Positions 9,668-20,383 are shown, counted from the first letter of the stretch. The stretch is 64,000 bases of DNA from Pseudomonas cavernicola (GCF_003596405.1 NZ_QYUR01000002.1:1752501-1816500), one strand, 5' to 3'. The notes: a model not told the origin generated them from the letters alone. Numbers and translations are program-made.

Positions 9668-10546
9668 TCAGCGGCGGCGGCCGGTGATACGTACCCAGCC
9701 GTCTTTTTCTGCCGTGGGATCCAGCTCGAAGGCATCGCTGTAGGCCGCGCGCACTTCTTCCGCCTGTTCGGCGAGGATGCCCGATAGTGCCAGGCGCCCA
9801 TTGGTCTGAACCAGCGAGGTGATTTGCGGGGCTAATTGCACCAGCGGGCCGGCAAGAATGTTGGCGACCACCACTTCGGCAGGTTGTTGTGGCAGATCGG
9901 CCGGCAGGTAGAGCGGAAACAATGCCGGATCGATGCCATTGCGCCCGGCGTTGTCGCGTGAAGCTTCCAGTGCTTGCGGGTCGATATCGGTGCCGACCGC
10001 CTGTTTGGCGCCCAAGAGCAGTGCGGCGATGGCGAGGATGCCGGAGCCGCAACCAAAATCCAGCACAGTGCACCCTTGCAGGCTTTGGCCGTCCAGCCAC
10101 TCCAGGCAGAGTGCGGTGGTCGGGTGGGTGCCGGTGCCAAAGGCCAGGCCTGGATCGAGCAGCAGGTTGACGGCGTCCGGTTCCGGCGCGGCATGCCAGC
10201 TGGGCACGATCCACAGGCGCTGGCCAAAACGCATGGGCTGGAAGTTGTCCATCCAGCTGCGTTCCCAGTCCTGGTCTTCGATGCGTTCGAACTGGTGCGG
10301 CGGCAACGGCGTGCCGGTCAGCAGTTCGAGATGCGCGAGCAGGTTGGCTTCATCGGTGTCGGCTTCGAACAGGGCGAGCAGGTGCGTGTGCGACCAGAGT
10401 GGCGTAGTGCCGAGGTCCGGTTCGTAGATCGGCTGGTCTTCGGCGTCCATGAAGGTTACCGACACGGCGCCGACGCCGAGCAGGGCGTCTTCGTAGGTTT
10501 CCGCCTGTTCCGGGCTGATGGCGAGACGGACTTGTAACCAGGGCAT
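9668..10546 (-). CDS. prmA: Ribosomal protein L11 methyltransferase
   Basis: SAM-dependent methyltransferase that trimethylates ribosomal protein L11. The start is put at 10546 ([20 protein letters not shown]), giving 292 residues, the family length; the open frame extends upstream to 10609 without a convincing site. The N-terminal substrate-recognition domain is followed by a Rossmann domain with [15 protein letters not shown], the SAM motif [20 protein letters not shown] and the [13 protein letters not shown] motif. It lies downstream of accC on the same strand with a hairpin between them. Confidence 0.96.
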   Translation of the reverse strand: MPWLQVRLAISPEQAETYEDALLGVGAVSVTFMDAEDQPIYEPDLGTTPLWSHTHLLALFEADTDEANLLAHLELLTGTPLPPHQFERIEDQDWERSWMDNFQPMRFGQRLWIVPSWHAAPEPDAVNLLLDPGLAFGTGTHPTTALCLEWLDGQSLQGCTVLDFGCGSGILAIAALLLGAKQAVGTDIDPQALEASRDNAGRNGIDPALFPLYLPADLPQQPAEVVVANILAGPLVQLAPQITSLVQTNGRLALSGILAEQAEEVRAAYSDAFELDPTAEKDGWVRITGRRR

Positions 10547-10658
10547 GACAAACCTCTTGAGCGATGACGCAGCGAGCCGATGACAGGGGCTGGCGCAATT
10601 GGCGGGCAAGCTTACTTGAGGGGCGAGCTGGCTTCCACCGCTTCAGGTTAGGCGCAAA

Positions 10659-10690
10659 CGACAAGGGCCGCCCGTGGGCAGCCCTTGTCG
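10659..10690 (-). terminator. Hairpin after accC
   Basis: Perfect ten-base stem CGACAAGGGC / GCCCTTGTCG with a GC-rich loop, about 16 bases after the accC stop. The T-run is weak (CGTTTG), so termination may be partial, allowing some read-through to prmA. Confidence 0.6.
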
Positions 10691-10706
10691 TGGTGCGGCA
10701 TGCAGC

Positions 10707-12056
10707 TTAGTGCTTATCCATACCCAGTTTCTTTTCCAGGTAATGGATGTTGACACCGCCTTTGCAGAAGCCTTTGTCACGAACCAGATCGCGATGCAGC
10801 GGGATGTTGGTTTTGATCCCGTCGACGACGATCTCGTCCAGCGCATTGCGCATGCGCGCCATGGCTTCGTCACGTGTGGCGCCGTAGGTGATCAGTTTGC
10901 CGATCAACGAGTCGTAGTTCGGCGGCACGGTGTAACCGCTGTACAGGTGCGAGTCGACGCGCACGCCATTACCGCCCGGCGCGTGGAAGTGCTTGACCTT
11001 GCCGGGGCTCGGCATAAAGGACGAAGGGTCTTCCGCGTTGATCCGGCATTCCAGCGCGTGGCCACGGATCACTACATCTTCCTGCTTGATCGACAGCTTG
11101 TTGCCAGCGGCGATGCTGAGCATTTCCTTGACGATGTCGATGCCGGTGACCATCTCCGACACCGGATGCTCCACCTGCACGCGGGTGTTCATCTCGATGA
11201 AATAGAAATGGCCGTTCTCGTAGAGGAACTCGAAGGTGCCGGCGCCGCGGTAACCGATCTCGATGCAGGCACGCACGCAACGATCCAGCACTTCGGCCCG
11301 GGCCTTCTCGTCGATGCCCGGGGCTGGCGCTTCTTCCAGAACCTTCTGATGGCGGCGTTGCAGCGAGCAGTCGCGGTCACCCAGGTGGATAGCGTTGCCC
11401 TGACCGTCAGACAGCACCTGCACTTCCACATGGCGAGGGTTGGTGAGGAACTTTTCCAGATAGACCATCGGGTTGCCGAAGTATGCGCCGGCTTCGGTGC
11501 GCGTCAGCTGGGCCGACTTGATCAGCTCTTCCTCGTCCTGCACCACGCGCATGCCACGACCACCGCCGCCGCCAGCGGCCTTGATGATCACCGGGTAGCC
11601 GACTTCACGGCCAATCGCCAGAGCGGTTTCTTCGTCTTCCGGCAGCGGGCCGTCGGAGCCCGGTACGGTCGGCACGCCGGCTTTCTTCATGGCATCTTTG
11701 GCCGAGACCTTATCGCCCATCAGGCGAATGGTCTCGGCTTTCGGGCCGATGAAGGCGAAGCCGGATTTCTCGACCTGTTCGGCAAAGTCGGCGTTTTCCG
11801 CGAGGAAGCCATAGCCCGGGTGGATCGCCGTGGCGCCGGTGACTTCCGCCGCCGCGATGATTGCCGGGATATGCAGGTAGGATTGGGCGGCGGATGCCGG
11901 GCCAATGCACACCGTTTCGTCGGCCAGGCCCAGGTGCATCAACTCGCGGTCGGCGGTGGAGTACACCGCCACGGTCTTGATGCCCAGTTCCTTGCAGGCG
12001 CGGAGGATGCGCAGGGCGATCTCGCCGCGGTTGGCGATCAGAACTTTTTCCAACAT
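10707..12056 (-). CDS. accC: Acetyl-CoA carboxylase, biotin carboxylase subunit
   Basis: Carboxylates the biotin on AccB with bicarbonate and ATP, the first half-reaction of malonyl-CoA synthesis. It has 449 residues, exactly the family size, starting [20 protein letters not shown] at 12056. The open frame extends seven codons further but this start is canonical. The ATP-grasp glycine loop [14 protein letters not shown] is present, as are [18 protein letters not shown] and the C-terminal [15 protein letters not shown]. accB lies 17 bases upstream, forming the usual accBC operon behind aroQ. Confidence 0.98.
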   Translation of the reverse strand: MLEKVLIANRGEIALRILRACKELGIKTVAVYSTADRELMHLGLADETVCIGPASAAQSYLHIPAIIAAAEVTGATAIHPGYGFLAENADFAEQVEKSGFAFIGPKAETIRLMGDKVSAKDAMKKAGVPTVPGSDGPLPEDEETALAIGREVGYPVIIKAAGGGGGRGMRVVQDEEELIKSAQLTRTEAGAYFGNPMVYLEKFLTNPRHVEVQVLSDGQGNAIHLGDRDCSLQRRHQKVLEEAPAPGIDEKARAEVLDRCVRACIEIGYRGAGTFEFLYENGHFYFIEMNTRVQVEHPVSEMVTGIDIVKEMLSIAAGNKLSIKQEDVVIRGHALECRINAEDPSSFMPSPGKVKHFHAPGGNGVRVDSHLYSGYTVPPNYDSLIGKLITYGATRDEAMARMRNALDEIVVDGIKTNIPLHRDLVRDKGFCKGGVNIHYLEKKLGMDKH

Positions 12057-12073
12057 CGCAGGCTCTCCGCGGT

Positions 12074-12535
12074 TCAAACGATGGTGAACAGCGGCTGGTC
12101 GTATTCCACCGGCTGGCCGTTCTCCACCAAGATGGATTCGATAACGCCGCTGGTTTCAGCTTCGATGTGGTTCATCATCTTCATCGCTTCGACGATGCAG
12201 AGGATGTCGCCTTTCTTCACGCTCTGGCCGATCTCGACGAAGGCCGGCGCGGTCGGCGCGGGGGTACGGTAGAAGGTGCCGACCATCGGCGAGCGCACCA
12301 CGTTGCCGTTCAGCTTGGCGGCGGCCGGAGCGGCTGCTTCGGCGGCTGGCGCTGCAGCGACGGCAGCAGCAATTGGTGCCGGGACCGGGGCGGCATACAT
12401 TTGCGGCGCGGCAAACTGTGGTTGTTTGCCATGGCGGCTGATCCGTACGGACTCTTCGCCCTCGCGGATCTCAAGTTCGTCGATACCGGACTCTTCCAGC
12501 AGCTCGATCAGTTTCTTAACTTTACGAATATCCAT
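12074..12535 (-). CDS. accB: Acetyl-CoA carboxylase biotin carboxyl carrier protein
   Basis: Carrier subunit whose biotinylated lysine shuttles carboxyl groups between AccC and the AccAD transferase. It has 153 residues, starting [20 protein letters not shown] at 12535. An Ala/Pro-rich flexible linker (about 45-75) is followed by the biotinyl domain with the invariant [12 protein letters not shown], whose second Lys of AMKM is the biotin site. The thumb segment [15 protein letters not shown] is intact. It is second in the aroQ-accB-accC run, 25 bases after aroQ. Confidence 0.98.
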   Translation of the reverse strand: MDIRKVKKLIELLEESGIDELEIREGEESVRISRHGKQPQFAAPQMYAAPVPAPIAAAVAAAPAAEAAAPAAAKLNGNVVRSPMVGTFYRTPAPTAPAFVEIGQSVKKGDILCIVEAMKMMNHIEAETSGVIESILVENGQPVEYDQPLFTIV

Positions 12536-12560
12536 TAAGCGGCAACTCCCAAGGGTAAGG

Positions 12561-13004
12561 TCAGGGGCGTTCAAGTTGTTCCAGGGCAGCCTCCAGGGCC
12601 AGCCGGTAACCGCTGGCGCCAAGGCCGCAGATCACTCCCACGGCAACGTCGGAAAAGTAGGAGTGATGGCGGAAAGGTTCGCGTTTGTGCACGTTGGACA
12701 GGTGCACTTCGATGAATGGGATGCTCACCGCCAGCAACGCGTCACGTAATGCGACGCTGGTATGTGTAAATGCCGCCGGATTGATCAGGATGAAGTCCAC
12801 CCCTTCGCCCGGTGCGGCGTGGATGCGGTCGATCAGTTCGTACTCGGCATTGCTTTGCAGATAGAGCAGGTGGTGGCCGGCTTCACGGGCGCGGCGCTCC
12901 AGATCAAGGTTGATCTGCTCGAGAGTGACGGCACCATAGACGCCGGGTTCGCGAGTGCCCAGCAAGTTCAGATTGGGACCGTGCAGCACCAGTAATGTGG
13001 CCAT
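12561..13004 (-). CDS. aroQ: Type II 3-dehydroquinate dehydratase
   Basis: Dehydrates 3-dehydroquinate to 3-dehydroshikimate in the aromatic amino acid pathway. It has 147 residues and forms dodecamers in the family. Hallmarks are [20 protein letters not shown], the catalytic-loop Arg and Tyr in that segment, [17 protein letters not shown] with the substrate-binding Asn and catalytic His, and [20 protein letters not shown]. It leads the aroQ-accBC operon; about 175 bases upstream of it hold no gene and should contain the promoter. Confidence 0.97.
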   Translation of the reverse strand: MATLLVLHGPNLNLLGTREPGVYGAVTLEQINLDLERRAREAGHHLLYLQSNAEYELIDRIHAAPGEGVDFILINPAAFTHTSVALRDALLAVSIPFIEVHLSNVHKREPFRHHSYFSDVAVGVICGLGASGYRLALEAALEQLERP

Positions 13005-13181
13005 GTGGTTGTCTTCCTTCTTTTCACGCTGCGCAGGACTATGCCGCAGAGTGGTAAAGGCTGTCTAGTTGTCAGCAGTAGCCGACACGATGCCCGCTGT
13101 TTGCGGCAAATGTATGACACTCTGCGTTAAAGCCTGTTTTCAACGCAGCTTGGCCAGGTGCAGCAGATATTGAACAGATTC

Positions 13182-14954
13182 TTAGCGGGTGCTGGCTTTG
13201 CGCAGCCGTTCGGCAAAGTTGCCCGCATCGATCTCACCTACGACACGTAAATCCGCCCATTCGTCACCTTGGGGCGAAAAAAACAGAATCGCTGGTGGGC
13301 CGAACAGTTGGTAGCGATCGAGCAGGGCTCGTTGTTCGGGGGTGCTCGCGGTCATGTCGAAGCGAATCAGCCGGTAGCCGGCAAGTTGGCGGACGACTTC
13401 CGGCGCGGTCAGCACCTCGCGTTCGATCACTTTGCAGCTGATGCACCAGTCGGCGTACCAGTCGAGCAGCAGCGGTTGGTTGGCGGCTTTGGCGGCGGCG
13501 AGGGCAGTGTCCAGTTCGCTTTGGGTGTTCAGGGTTTGCCAGCTGCCGCTGACTACCGAACTGCTCGTGCTGGCTGTGCTGTCGGTCAGCGATGGGCGGC
13601 CGAGCGGGCGTAGCGGGTCGGATTCGCCTCGCAGAGCGCCGACCCAGGCGCTTAGGGCGTAAGCCAGCAGAGCCAGGCCAGCCAATTGGGCTAAGCGCTG
13701 ACGGGGCGACTTATAGCTGAACTCCAAGGCCCCGAGGAACAAGGCTACGCCGCCGGCCAGCAGCCCCCAGAGCGCCAGCCCCCAGGCGCCGGGTAGCACG
13801 CGTTCAAGCAGCCAGACCGCCACCGCCAGCAACAACACACCGAAGGCGTTGCGCACGATGATCATCCAGGTGCCGCTCTTCGGTAGCAGGGCGGCACCGC
13901 CAGTAGCGAATAGCAGCAGCGGTGCACCCATGCCGAGGCCTAGGGCGAACAGCTTGAGCCCGCCGCCGAGGGCATCGCCGCTGGCGCTGATATACAGCAG
14001 CGCGCCGGCCAATGGCGCGGAAACACAGGGTGAAACCAGCAGGCTGGAAACCACCCCGAGCAGCGCCGCACCCCACAGCGAACCGCCGCGGGCGTTGCCG
14101 GCCAGGCGGTCCAGAGGCTCGCTGAGTAAACGCGGCAGGCGCAGCTCGAAGACCCCGAACATGGCCAGGGCGAACACGCCGAAGAACAACGCGAAGGGCA
14201 CCAGTACCCAGGCCGATTGCAGGCGCGCCTGCAGATTCAGTTCGGCGCCGAATACGCCCATCAGTGCGCCGAGCAGGGCGAAGCAGGCGGCCATCGGCAG
14301 CACGTAGGCGAGTGACAGACTCAAGCCGCGCAGGCCGCCGATCTGCCCACGCAGCACGACCCCGGAAAGGATCGGCAGCATCGGCAGCACGCAGGGGGTG
14401 AAGGTCAGGCCGAGTCCGGCGAGGAAGAACAGCGCCAGTTCGTGCCACCTCCAGCCGCTCTGGCCTAGAGGTGGCGTGGTGGTGGCAGCCGCTACCTCGC
14501 CGACGTCCAGGCGTTCGGTTTCCGGTGGGTAGCACAGACCCTTATCCGCGCAGCCTTGATAAGTCACCTGCAGGCTAAAGGGCAGTTGGTTTGGATTTTT
14601 TAGCGGCAGTTCGACATCGAGTACGCCGTAATACACCTCGACATCGCCAAAGTAGGCGTCGGTCTTCTGTTGGCCGGTGGGCAGCTGAGCCACGCCGTTG
14701 GCGATATCCGTGGGCTCGAGCCGAAATTGGAAGCGGTGGCGGTAGAGGTAATAGCCCTCGGCGGCGACAAAGCGCAGCTTGACCGATTGCGCGCTGCTTT
14801 CCACCAGGCTCAAGCGGAAGGCTTCGCGCACCGGCAGGAAGTCCGCACTGTTATTCAGCGGCGCACCGAGCACCGGGCTTGGGCGGTTGTCGAAAAAGCC
14901 CGCGCTGGCAGGCAGGGCGAGCAACAGCAGGATCAGGCTGAGCAGGCGGCGCAT
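13182..14954 (-). CDS. dsbD: Thiol:disulfide interchange protein DsbD (DipZ)
   Basis: Moves reducing equivalents from cytoplasmic thioredoxin across the inner membrane to periplasmic DsbC, DsbG and cytochrome c maturation. It has 590 residues from the ATG at 14954, which begins signal peptide MRRLLSLILLLLALPASAGF; in-frame sequence upstream is not signal-like. The N-terminal DsbD-alpha domain has its cysteines in QGCADKGLCYPP. The eight-helix core has GLTFTPCVLPMLPILSG and VSPCVSAPLAGALL with one redox Cys each. The C-terminal thioredoxin domain has WYADWCISCK (CxxC). All six catalytic cysteines appear present. Confidence 0.96.
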   Translation of the reverse strand: MRRLLSLILLLLALPASAGFFDNRPSPVLGAPLNNSADFLPVREAFRLSLVESSAQSVKLRFVAAEGYYLYRHRFQFRLEPTDIANGVAQLPTGQQKTDAYFGDVEVYYGVLDVELPLKNPNQLPFSLQVTYQGCADKGLCYPPETERLDVGEVAAATTTPPLGQSGWRWHELALFFLAGLGLTFTPCVLPMLPILSGVVLRGQIGGLRGLSLSLAYVLPMAACFALLGALMGVFGAELNLQARLQSAWVLVPFALFFGVFALAMFGVFELRLPRLLSEPLDRLAGNARGGSLWGAALLGVVSSLLVSPCVSAPLAGALLYISASGDALGGGLKLFALGLGMGAPLLLFATGGAALLPKSGTWMIIVRNAFGVLLLAVAVWLLERVLPGAWGLALWGLLAGGVALFLGALEFSYKSPRQRLAQLAGLALLAYALSAWVGALRGESDPLRPLGRPSLTDSTASTSSSVVSGSWQTLNTQSELDTALAAAKAANQPLLLDWYADWCISCKVIEREVLTAPEVVRQLAGYRLIRFDMTASTPEQRALLDRYQLFGPPAILFFSPQGDEWADLRVVGEIDAGNFAERLRKASTR

Positions 14955-15270
14955 GGAGGTCTCGCAAGTCGAAGATGGCGCAATGATAACGGAAAGCCGG
15001 CTGCTGCGACCGAGACACCGGGACGCTGGCGCGAGCACCGATGAGAGCGGCATCGCTGCGTGCGGGTTCCGGCTGCTGGGCGTGACATGGGGTCGCAGTC
15101 TTGGGTTTGCGCAAGAGGCTTGGGGGGTATCCCCGCTCGACCGGATGCTTTTCACCAGGCAGCAGAGACTTTGCTGAGTGTAGGAGCGAATTTATTCGCG
15201 ATGGGGCAGCACCGAGTCGCTCTTGTTCGCGGATCAATCCGCTCCTACAGTCGGGCAGTCATTTCGGGGG
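14955..15270. other. Intergenic region between dsbD and the CtpL-like gene
   Basis: About 316 bases without a convincing gene. It contains the dsbD promoter region next to 14954 and, at 15180-15249, one copy of the GTAGGAGCG palindromic repeat described separately. The rest shows no recognisable RNA or coding signal. Confidence 0.7.
15180..15249. repeat. REP-like palindrome, GTAGGAGCG family (copy 1)
   Basis: Seventy bases bounded by GTAGGAGCGAATTTATTCGC and GCGGATCAATCCGCTCCTAC. Each arm is itself a small palindrome, as in paired REP (BIME-like) elements. Very similar copies occur at 25780-25849 and 59279-59348; the internal GATGGGGCAGCACCGAGTCG is shared with the 59 kb copy and is seen inverted at 25 kb. 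Confidence 0.85.
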
Positions 15271-17247
15271 TTACAGGCGAAACGCCTGCACGGCCGTATG
15301 CAACTGGCCGCCCAGCTCCAGCAACTGTTCGCCCTGGCTGCGCCCGTGGCCGATGCGCAGGAGGTTATCGCCGCCGAGTTGGTGGATGCGCTCGCTATGA
15401 CCGCGGATTTCGCTGACGGCACCGCTTTGCTGGGCGGTGGCATCGGCAATACGTTCGGCCATGCTGGCGATGGTGCGGATCGCCGCGACGATTTCGTCCA
15501 GCGCACCGTCGGCGGCCTGGGCCTGACTGGCGGTGGCTTCGGCATGCTCGACCTGGCTGCGCATGGCTTCTAGCGACTGCCTTGCCGCCTGTTGCAGGCG
15601 GGCGATCAACTGCTGGATCTCACCGGTGGCACCGGCGGTGCGTTGAGCCAGGGAGCGCACTTCCTCGGCCACCACGGCAAAGCCGCGGCCGGTTTCGCCG
15701 GCGCGGGCCGCCTCAATGGCGGCGTTCAGGGCGAGTAGATTGGTTTGCTCGGCGATGGCGCGGATCACCGTCAGCACGCTGCCGATGGTCGCCGACTCCT
15801 CCGCCAGGCGCTCGATCGCCTGGGCATTGCCCTGCACCTCGCCAACCAACGCGTGTAGCCCGGTCAAACTTTGGCCGATCACGCTTTGCCCGTGTTCCAG
15901 TGCCCGGCCCGCTTCGCGGCTGGCGTCGGCGGCGTGGCTGGCATCGCCGGCGACCTGTTGGATGGTCGACTCCAGATCGCCCAGCGCGTCGCGGATTTGT
16001 TCGGTGTCGCCGGCTTGACGCTCGGCGCCGCTGTGCAGGCCGCTGCTCAGTTCGGCCAGGGTACGACTGCTGCCGGCGACCTGTTCGGCATGTAAGCGGA
16101 TGGTGCCGACCAGGTCGACCAGATAGGCGCGCAGACGGTTGAGTGATTCTTCGATGTCGCGCAGTTCGCGGGTGCGCGCGTCCAGGCGGATGTCTGCGCC
16201 GAAGTCGCCCTCGGCCCAGGCTGAGAGTGCCGGTGCCAGGCGGCTGAGCACTTGGCTGAGGCGGCGCTGGATGGTGTCGATGGTCAGCGCGATCAGCAGA
16301 ATCAGGCCGATCATCAGGCCCTGAAGCAGCCGAACCTCGCCTTGAATGCGCCCGTGTTCGGCACGCACGGCCGGGGCCAAGGCGGCCAGGGCTTGCTGCG
16401 CGGCGCTGACTTTGGCACGGGTGGTGTTGGCCAGTTCGGCGCGGCGCTGGATCAGTTCGCGGGTGCGCGCGAGTTCCGCCGGGTAGCGCTTCAGCAGGCT
16501 GGCGAAGTCGCGTTTGAGGGCAATGCCGCGATCTTCCGCCTGCCGACTGTTGTTAGGACTGAGGCTGTCACTGGCCAGGCCCATCAGCGCGGCAAAGTCA
16601 TCGGCGCCCGAGTTGGTGCTTTCGGCAACGCCTAGCAGCGGCAGCGTTTCCAGGCTTTCGGCTTGGCGATTTAGGGCGCCGAGTTCGCGTTCGATATCCG
16701 CGGCCAGTTCGTCGCGGCCGCTGCTGATTAGCTTGCCGCGGGCATGGCTGAGGCGGGTAAGGTGCTGGGCCGCGCGCAGCAGCGGGGCGTGGTAGTCGGC
16801 GGCGGCGCTGTTGGCGCTGGCCTCGACATACTCTGCCAGTTGCTCAAGGGCGCCGCTCATCTCGCGTTCGGCTTGCAGTAAGAGGCCCTGGGGGTCGCCG
16901 GCTAGTTTGCCGGCGGCGAGCAGCTCGTTGGCGCTAAAGGCACGCAGCTCGCCGAGGCTCGGGCGCAGGTTGTCGGCGAGCTGCGCCGGCAGTTCGTCGA
17001 GTGCCTGTTGCAGGCTGTCGATGGCTTGGCTGGCACGGCTATGCCGTAGCGCGTCGCCGCTGGCGAGGTAGTCCTGGATATTGCCCGCGACGTCGGTCTG
17101 GAACTGTTGCGACAGGCTCAGGTAGCGCTCCATCAGTAGATAGGGGCGTTCCAGGGCGCGCTGCGACCACCAGAGGGTCGCGCCCAGGGCCAGGCAAACG
17201 GCAACCAGTAGCAGGGTATTGAGGTTGGTAAGTAGCTTCAGGCGCAT
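15271..17247 (-). CDS. ctpL: Methyl-accepting chemotaxis protein, CtpL-like
   Basis: Transmembrane chemoreceptor, 658 residues. TM1 near residues 7-28, a long all-helical periplasmic sensor (about 30-295) of the helical-bimodular type, TM2 near 300-320 ([20 protein letters not shown]), HAMP, then the signalling tip with [19 protein letters not shown] and [18 protein letters not shown]. No C-terminal CheR-docking pentapeptide is seen; it ends in HTAVQAFRL. Position between dipZ/dsbD and gcbA, and length, match P. aeruginosa PA4844 (CtpL), known for phosphate-related and chloroaniline taxis. The symbol rests on that synteny, so the ligand is inferred. Confidence 0.85.
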   Translation of the reverse strand: MRLKLLTNLNTLLLVAVCLALGATLWWSQRALERPYLLMERYLSLSQQFQTDVAGNIQDYLASGDALRHSRASQAIDSLQQALDELPAQLADNLRPSLGELRAFSANELLAAGKLAGDPQGLLLQAEREMSGALEQLAEYVEASANSAAADYHAPLLRAAQHLTRLSHARGKLISSGRDELAADIERELGALNRQAESLETLPLLGVAESTNSGADDFAALMGLASDSLSPNNSRQAEDRGIALKRDFASLLKRYPAELARTRELIQRRAELANTTRAKVSAAQQALAALAPAVRAEHGRIQGEVRLLQGLMIGLILLIALTIDTIQRRLSQVLSRLAPALSAWAEGDFGADIRLDARTRELRDIEESLNRLRAYLVDLVGTIRLHAEQVAGSSRTLAELSSGLHSGAERQAGDTEQIRDALGDLESTIQQVAGDASHAADASREAGRALEHGQSVIGQSLTGLHALVGEVQGNAQAIERLAEESATIGSVLTVIRAIAEQTNLLALNAAIEAARAGETGRGFAVVAEEVRSLAQRTAGATGEIQQLIARLQQAARQSLEAMRSQVEHAEATASQAQAADGALDEIVAAIRTIASMAERIADATAQQSGAVSEIRGHSERIHQLGGDNLLRIGHGRSQGEQLLELGGQLHTAVQAFRL

Positions 17248-17368
17248 GCGAGGCTCGACCGGCGGTGGGACGGTAAGTCTCGGAATTTATTGCGCTTTCA
17301 TTGCAAGGTGATGACAGCGTGAGGGGCGTCACGGTTTGCCCGGGACGCCACTGCTGAGTCGGCGCGGC

Positions 17369-18976
17369 CTAATCGGCGAAGATTTCCACGCGGTTGCGGC
17401 CGCCATGCTTGGCAACATACAAGGCCTCATCGGCCTGTTTCGACAGGGTATTGATATCCATGCCTTCGTGCAGTTGGGCGATGCCACAGCTAAAAGTGCA
17501 CGACAGATCCTTTGGCTGTGCCGGGTAGTGGATTTCGGCGAAGCGTCGGCGAATTTCGTCGAGCACCTTGCGCGCGGTGCTGGCATCGGTGTCCGGCAAC
17601 ACCACGGCGAACTCTTCGCCGCCGTAACGGCCGATATGGTCGGTTTTGCGCAGGCGCTGCTTGAGAAACAGCGCCAGGCTCTTGATTACCCGATCGCCCA
17701 TCGGGTGACCGTAGGTGTCGTTGACCTTTTTGAAGTGGTCGATATCGAGCATGGCGAAGGTCAGCGGCTGGCTTTCGCGGCGTGCGCGAAAGCTCGTGTC
17801 TTCCAGCAGTTGGAGGATATGGGTGTGGTTGTACAAGCCGGTCAGGCTGTCGCGCACCATCCGTGCTTTCAGGTTGCGCGCACGGCCTGCGCGGTTGCGC
17901 ACGGTAGCGATCAGATGGCGCGGTTTGATCGGCTTGGTGAGGAAGTCGTCGCCGCCTTCGCTCATCGCGTCGAGTTGCTTGTCCAGATCGTCTTCGGCCG
18001 ACAGGTAGATGATCGGCACGCTGACGTAGCGGTCGTTATGGCGGATCACCTTGGCCAGTTCGGTGCCGTTGCACTCCGGCATATACATATCGAGGATGAT
18101 CAGGTCCGGCTGGAACTCGGCCAGTGCGGCCATCGCCTGGATCGGATCGACCAGCGTGTGGGTGACGATGCCGGCGCTGTTGAGTACGCGCTCGGTATGC
18201 GTGGCCTGGGCGCGGGAGTCGTCGATGATCAGCACGCGGTAGGGTTCGTACTGGGCTACATGGGTGAGGACTTCGATCCGTTCCAGCAGGCTGGAGGCGT
18301 CCAGGCTGCCGGTGAAGAGTTCTTGGCCTCCGGCGCGCACGGCCGCCAGCCGGGTCGGGGTATCGGTGTCTTCGTGGCTAAAGAACAGCAGCGGCAACTT
18401 CTGCTCCAGGCCTTGCTGGATTTCGGCCGCTAGTTGCAGGCCAAGCCCTGTGCCTGCGAAGTCGATTTCCATGAGGATGGCGGCCGGATGACGCTCGAGC
18501 ATGGCGGCGCGAAAGGCATTGGTATTGTCGAACGGCTGGGCGATCAGGCCGAAGAACTCCATCTGCTGGGCCAGACGCCCGGCACGCTCACGATCCTGCA
18601 AGGCCAGGTAGACCGGCTTGCGCAGCGGCGGCAGGAAGGTTTGTTCGAACTGGTCGCCATGCCGCAGGCCGGTACGCGACAGGCGCTGCATCAGTTGGTT
18701 GAGTTCGGTGATCAGGCTGCTGGTCAGGCGCCCGCGGTTGGCGGTGCTGGCCTCCAGGCAATTGGCGATGCCTTGTGCCAGTTGCGCGTGTTCGGCTTGC
18801 TCGAAGCGTTCGGCATACCGCAGCAGCCGCAGATTGGCTTCGGCCAGCTCCGCATCGCTCCATTCGCTTTGCTGTAGCCGTTGCCAGACTTCCAGCACTT
18901 GCCGCGCCTGGTGGATAACCCGTTGGGCAAAGTGGTGTTTGAGGCGGTCGCGATTGGGGTCTTCTTGCTCGGTCAT
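17369..18976 (-). CDS. gcbA: Diguanylate cyclase GcbA (two receiver-like domains plus GGDEF)
   Basis: Makes cyclic di-GMP from GTP. In P. aeruginosa and P. fluorescens GcbA promotes early surface attachment. It has 535 residues: an N-terminal helical part, a degenerate receiver (about 135-245), a canonical receiver (PYRVLIIDDSRAQ, phospho-acceptor in LIILDMYMPECNG, KPIKPRH), and a GGDEF domain with DSLTGLYNH and the active motif GGEEF. An RxxD inhibitory site (RKTD) lies five residues before it, so product feedback is likely. It is cytoplasmic. Gene order (chemoreceptor, gcbA, divergent DUF2333) matches PA4842-PA4844. Confidence 0.9.
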   Translation of the reverse strand: MTEQEDPNRDRLKHHFAQRVIHQARQVLEVWQRLQQSEWSDAELAEANLRLLRYAERFEQAEHAQLAQGIANCLEASTANRGRLTSSLITELNQLMQRLSRTGLRHGDQFEQTFLPPLRKPVYLALQDRERAGRLAQQMEFFGLIAQPFDNTNAFRAAMLERHPAAILMEIDFAGTGLGLQLAAEIQQGLEQKLPLLFFSHEDTDTPTRLAAVRAGGQELFTGSLDASSLLERIEVLTHVAQYEPYRVLIIDDSRAQATHTERVLNSAGIVTHTLVDPIQAMAALAEFQPDLIILDMYMPECNGTELAKVIRHNDRYVSVPIIYLSAEDDLDKQLDAMSEGGDDFLTKPIKPRHLIATVRNRAGRARNLKARMVRDSLTGLYNHTHILQLLEDTSFRARRESQPLTFAMLDIDHFKKVNDTYGHPMGDRVIKSLALFLKQRLRKTDHIGRYGGEEFAVVLPDTDASTARKVLDEIRRRFAEIHYPAQPKDLSCTFSCGIAQLHEGMDINTLSKQADEALYVAKHGGRNRVEIFAD

Positions 18977-19306
18977 GGACTGACTTCTTCTTATTTTGTA
19001 GCGCCGCAGGGTAGCCTGAATGATGGCTCTATGCTACCACTGGTCTTTAGGTACGCCAGTACCGCCGATCATTTGTGGCCAACCTTCGATCTGCTGCTGG
19101 GCGGTTAGTTCGTTTACCTGCCGCGGTATCCGTAGGCTGCGCAGAGCCGTTTTTGGCGAAACCCAGCCTACGTCCTGCGCCGACTATAAGTTTGCGCTGT
19201 CGGCGCTGCGCATCGACTAGCGCTTCCCTTATAGTGCGTGGCAGGACGGCAACCCTAGTGGGGGTTGTGGTCGAACACCTGAATTCGATGATTGAAGGAC
19301 ATGGCC
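18977..19306. other. Divergent intergenic region gcbA / DUF2333 gene
   Basis: About 330 bases between divergent genes, expected to hold both promoters. It contains a 42-base palindromic repeat at 19131-19172 bounded by CGTAGGCTG and CAGCCTACG around TTTTTGGCGAAACC, related to the repeats at 52327-52410 and 56148-56190. AAGGA at 19295-19299 is the ribosome binding site that fixes the start at 19307. Confidence 0.7.
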
Positions 19307-20380
19307 ATGCTGAACTGGAAGAACCGCGCGGGCAGCTTGCGCGACAGTGTCGACGACTCGGTGGATGACGTGCGCAGCTACCTTGGTGGCCTCTGGCTCA
19401 GCCGGGCGCTGGGTTCGCTGGTGGGCCTCTATCTGCTCGTGGCGCTGGTGGTCGGCTGGTATTGGAGCCAGGAGCCTGAGCTGTTCCCGGTGCAACAGAA
19501 TGCTCAAGCGGCCGCCGAGAAGGCGCACCGCCAGTTGGTCAACGGTTACACCACGGTGGAAACCTTGAAACAGGTCGTCGGCACCCTGCTCGACAAGCCG
19601 GGCGGCTACCTGTCCAACGACATCGCCCCGCCGGGCTTGTGGCTGGACAATATGCCGAGCTGGGAATACGGCGTGCTGGTGCAGGTGCGTGACCTATCGC
19701 GGGCGCTACGCAAAGACTTCGCCCGCTCGCAAACGCAATCCACCGAAGACCCGGATCTGGCCAAGGCCGAGCCGCGTTTCAACTTCGATAATAAAAGCTG
19801 GGCACTGCCGGAGAGCGAGGCGGAATACCGCGAAGGGATCAAGTCGCTGGATCGTTACCTGGCGCGTCTGGCTGACCCGAGCCAGCCGAATGCGCAGTTC
19901 TATACCCGTGCCGACAACCTGAATAATTGGCTGGGCGATACCGCCACGCGTTTGGGCTCTTTGTCCCAGCGCTTGTCCGCCAGCGTCGGCCAGGTCCGCC
20001 TGAGTGCTGGGCTGAAGGACAACGCCGCGCTGGTCGCCGCCGGTGAGGGGGCGACAGCCGGTGAAACCACCTATGAAACGCCATGGCTGCAGATCGACAA
20101 CGTGTTCTATGAGGCGCGCGGCCAGGCCTGGGCGTTGTCACACTTGCTGCGGGCGATAGAGGTGGACTTCGCCGACGTGTTGGCGAAAAAGAACGCCGCC
20201 GTCAGCGTGCAGCAGATCATCCGCGAGCTGGAGGCCTCGCAGGAGCCGCTGTGGAGCCCGATGATCCTCAATGGCAGCGGTTATGGGGTGCTGGCGAACC
20301 ACTCGCTGGTGATGGCCAACTACATCTCGCGGGCCAACGCCGCGATCATCGACCTGCGTCAGTTGCTGAGCCAGGGCTGA
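19307..20380 (+). CDS. DUF2333 family inner-membrane-anchored protein
   Basis: Conserved protein of unknown function, 357 residues from the ATG at 19307, chosen because AAGGA lies seven bases before it; in-frame TTG and ATG codons upstream (19292, 19301) lack this spacing. One hydrophobic segment near residues 35-55 (LGSLVGLYLLVALVVGWYWS) anchors it, with the rest probably periplasmic and mostly helical. Motifs such as YLSNDIAPPGLWLDNMPSWE are characteristic of the family. A NUDIX gene follows after three bases, suggesting one transcript. I do not know a function. Confidence 0.85.
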   Translation: MLNWKNRAGSLRDSVDDSVDDVRSYLGGLWLSRALGSLVGLYLLVALVVGWYWSQEPELFPVQQNAQAAAEKAHRQLVNGYTTVETLKQVVGTLLDKPGGYLSNDIAPPGLWLDNMPSWEYGVLVQVRDLSRALRKDFARSQTQSTEDPDLAKAEPRFNFDNKSWALPESEAEYREGIKSLDRYLARLADPSQPNAQFYTRADNLNNWLGDTATRLGSLSQRLSASVGQVRLSAGLKDNAALVAAGEGATAGETTYETPWLQIDNVFYEARGQAWALSHLLRAIEVDFADVLAKKNAAVSVQQIIRELEASQEPLWSPMILNGSGYGVLANHSLVMANYISRANAAIIDLRQLLSQG

Positions 20381-20383
20381 TCG

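Noticed and set aside
10674..12272. Long open frame on the forward strand opposite accC and accB
   Set aside because: It is the antisense of two certain genes, rich in His, Gln and Val as expected of a mirror frame in GC-rich DNA, with no family motif.
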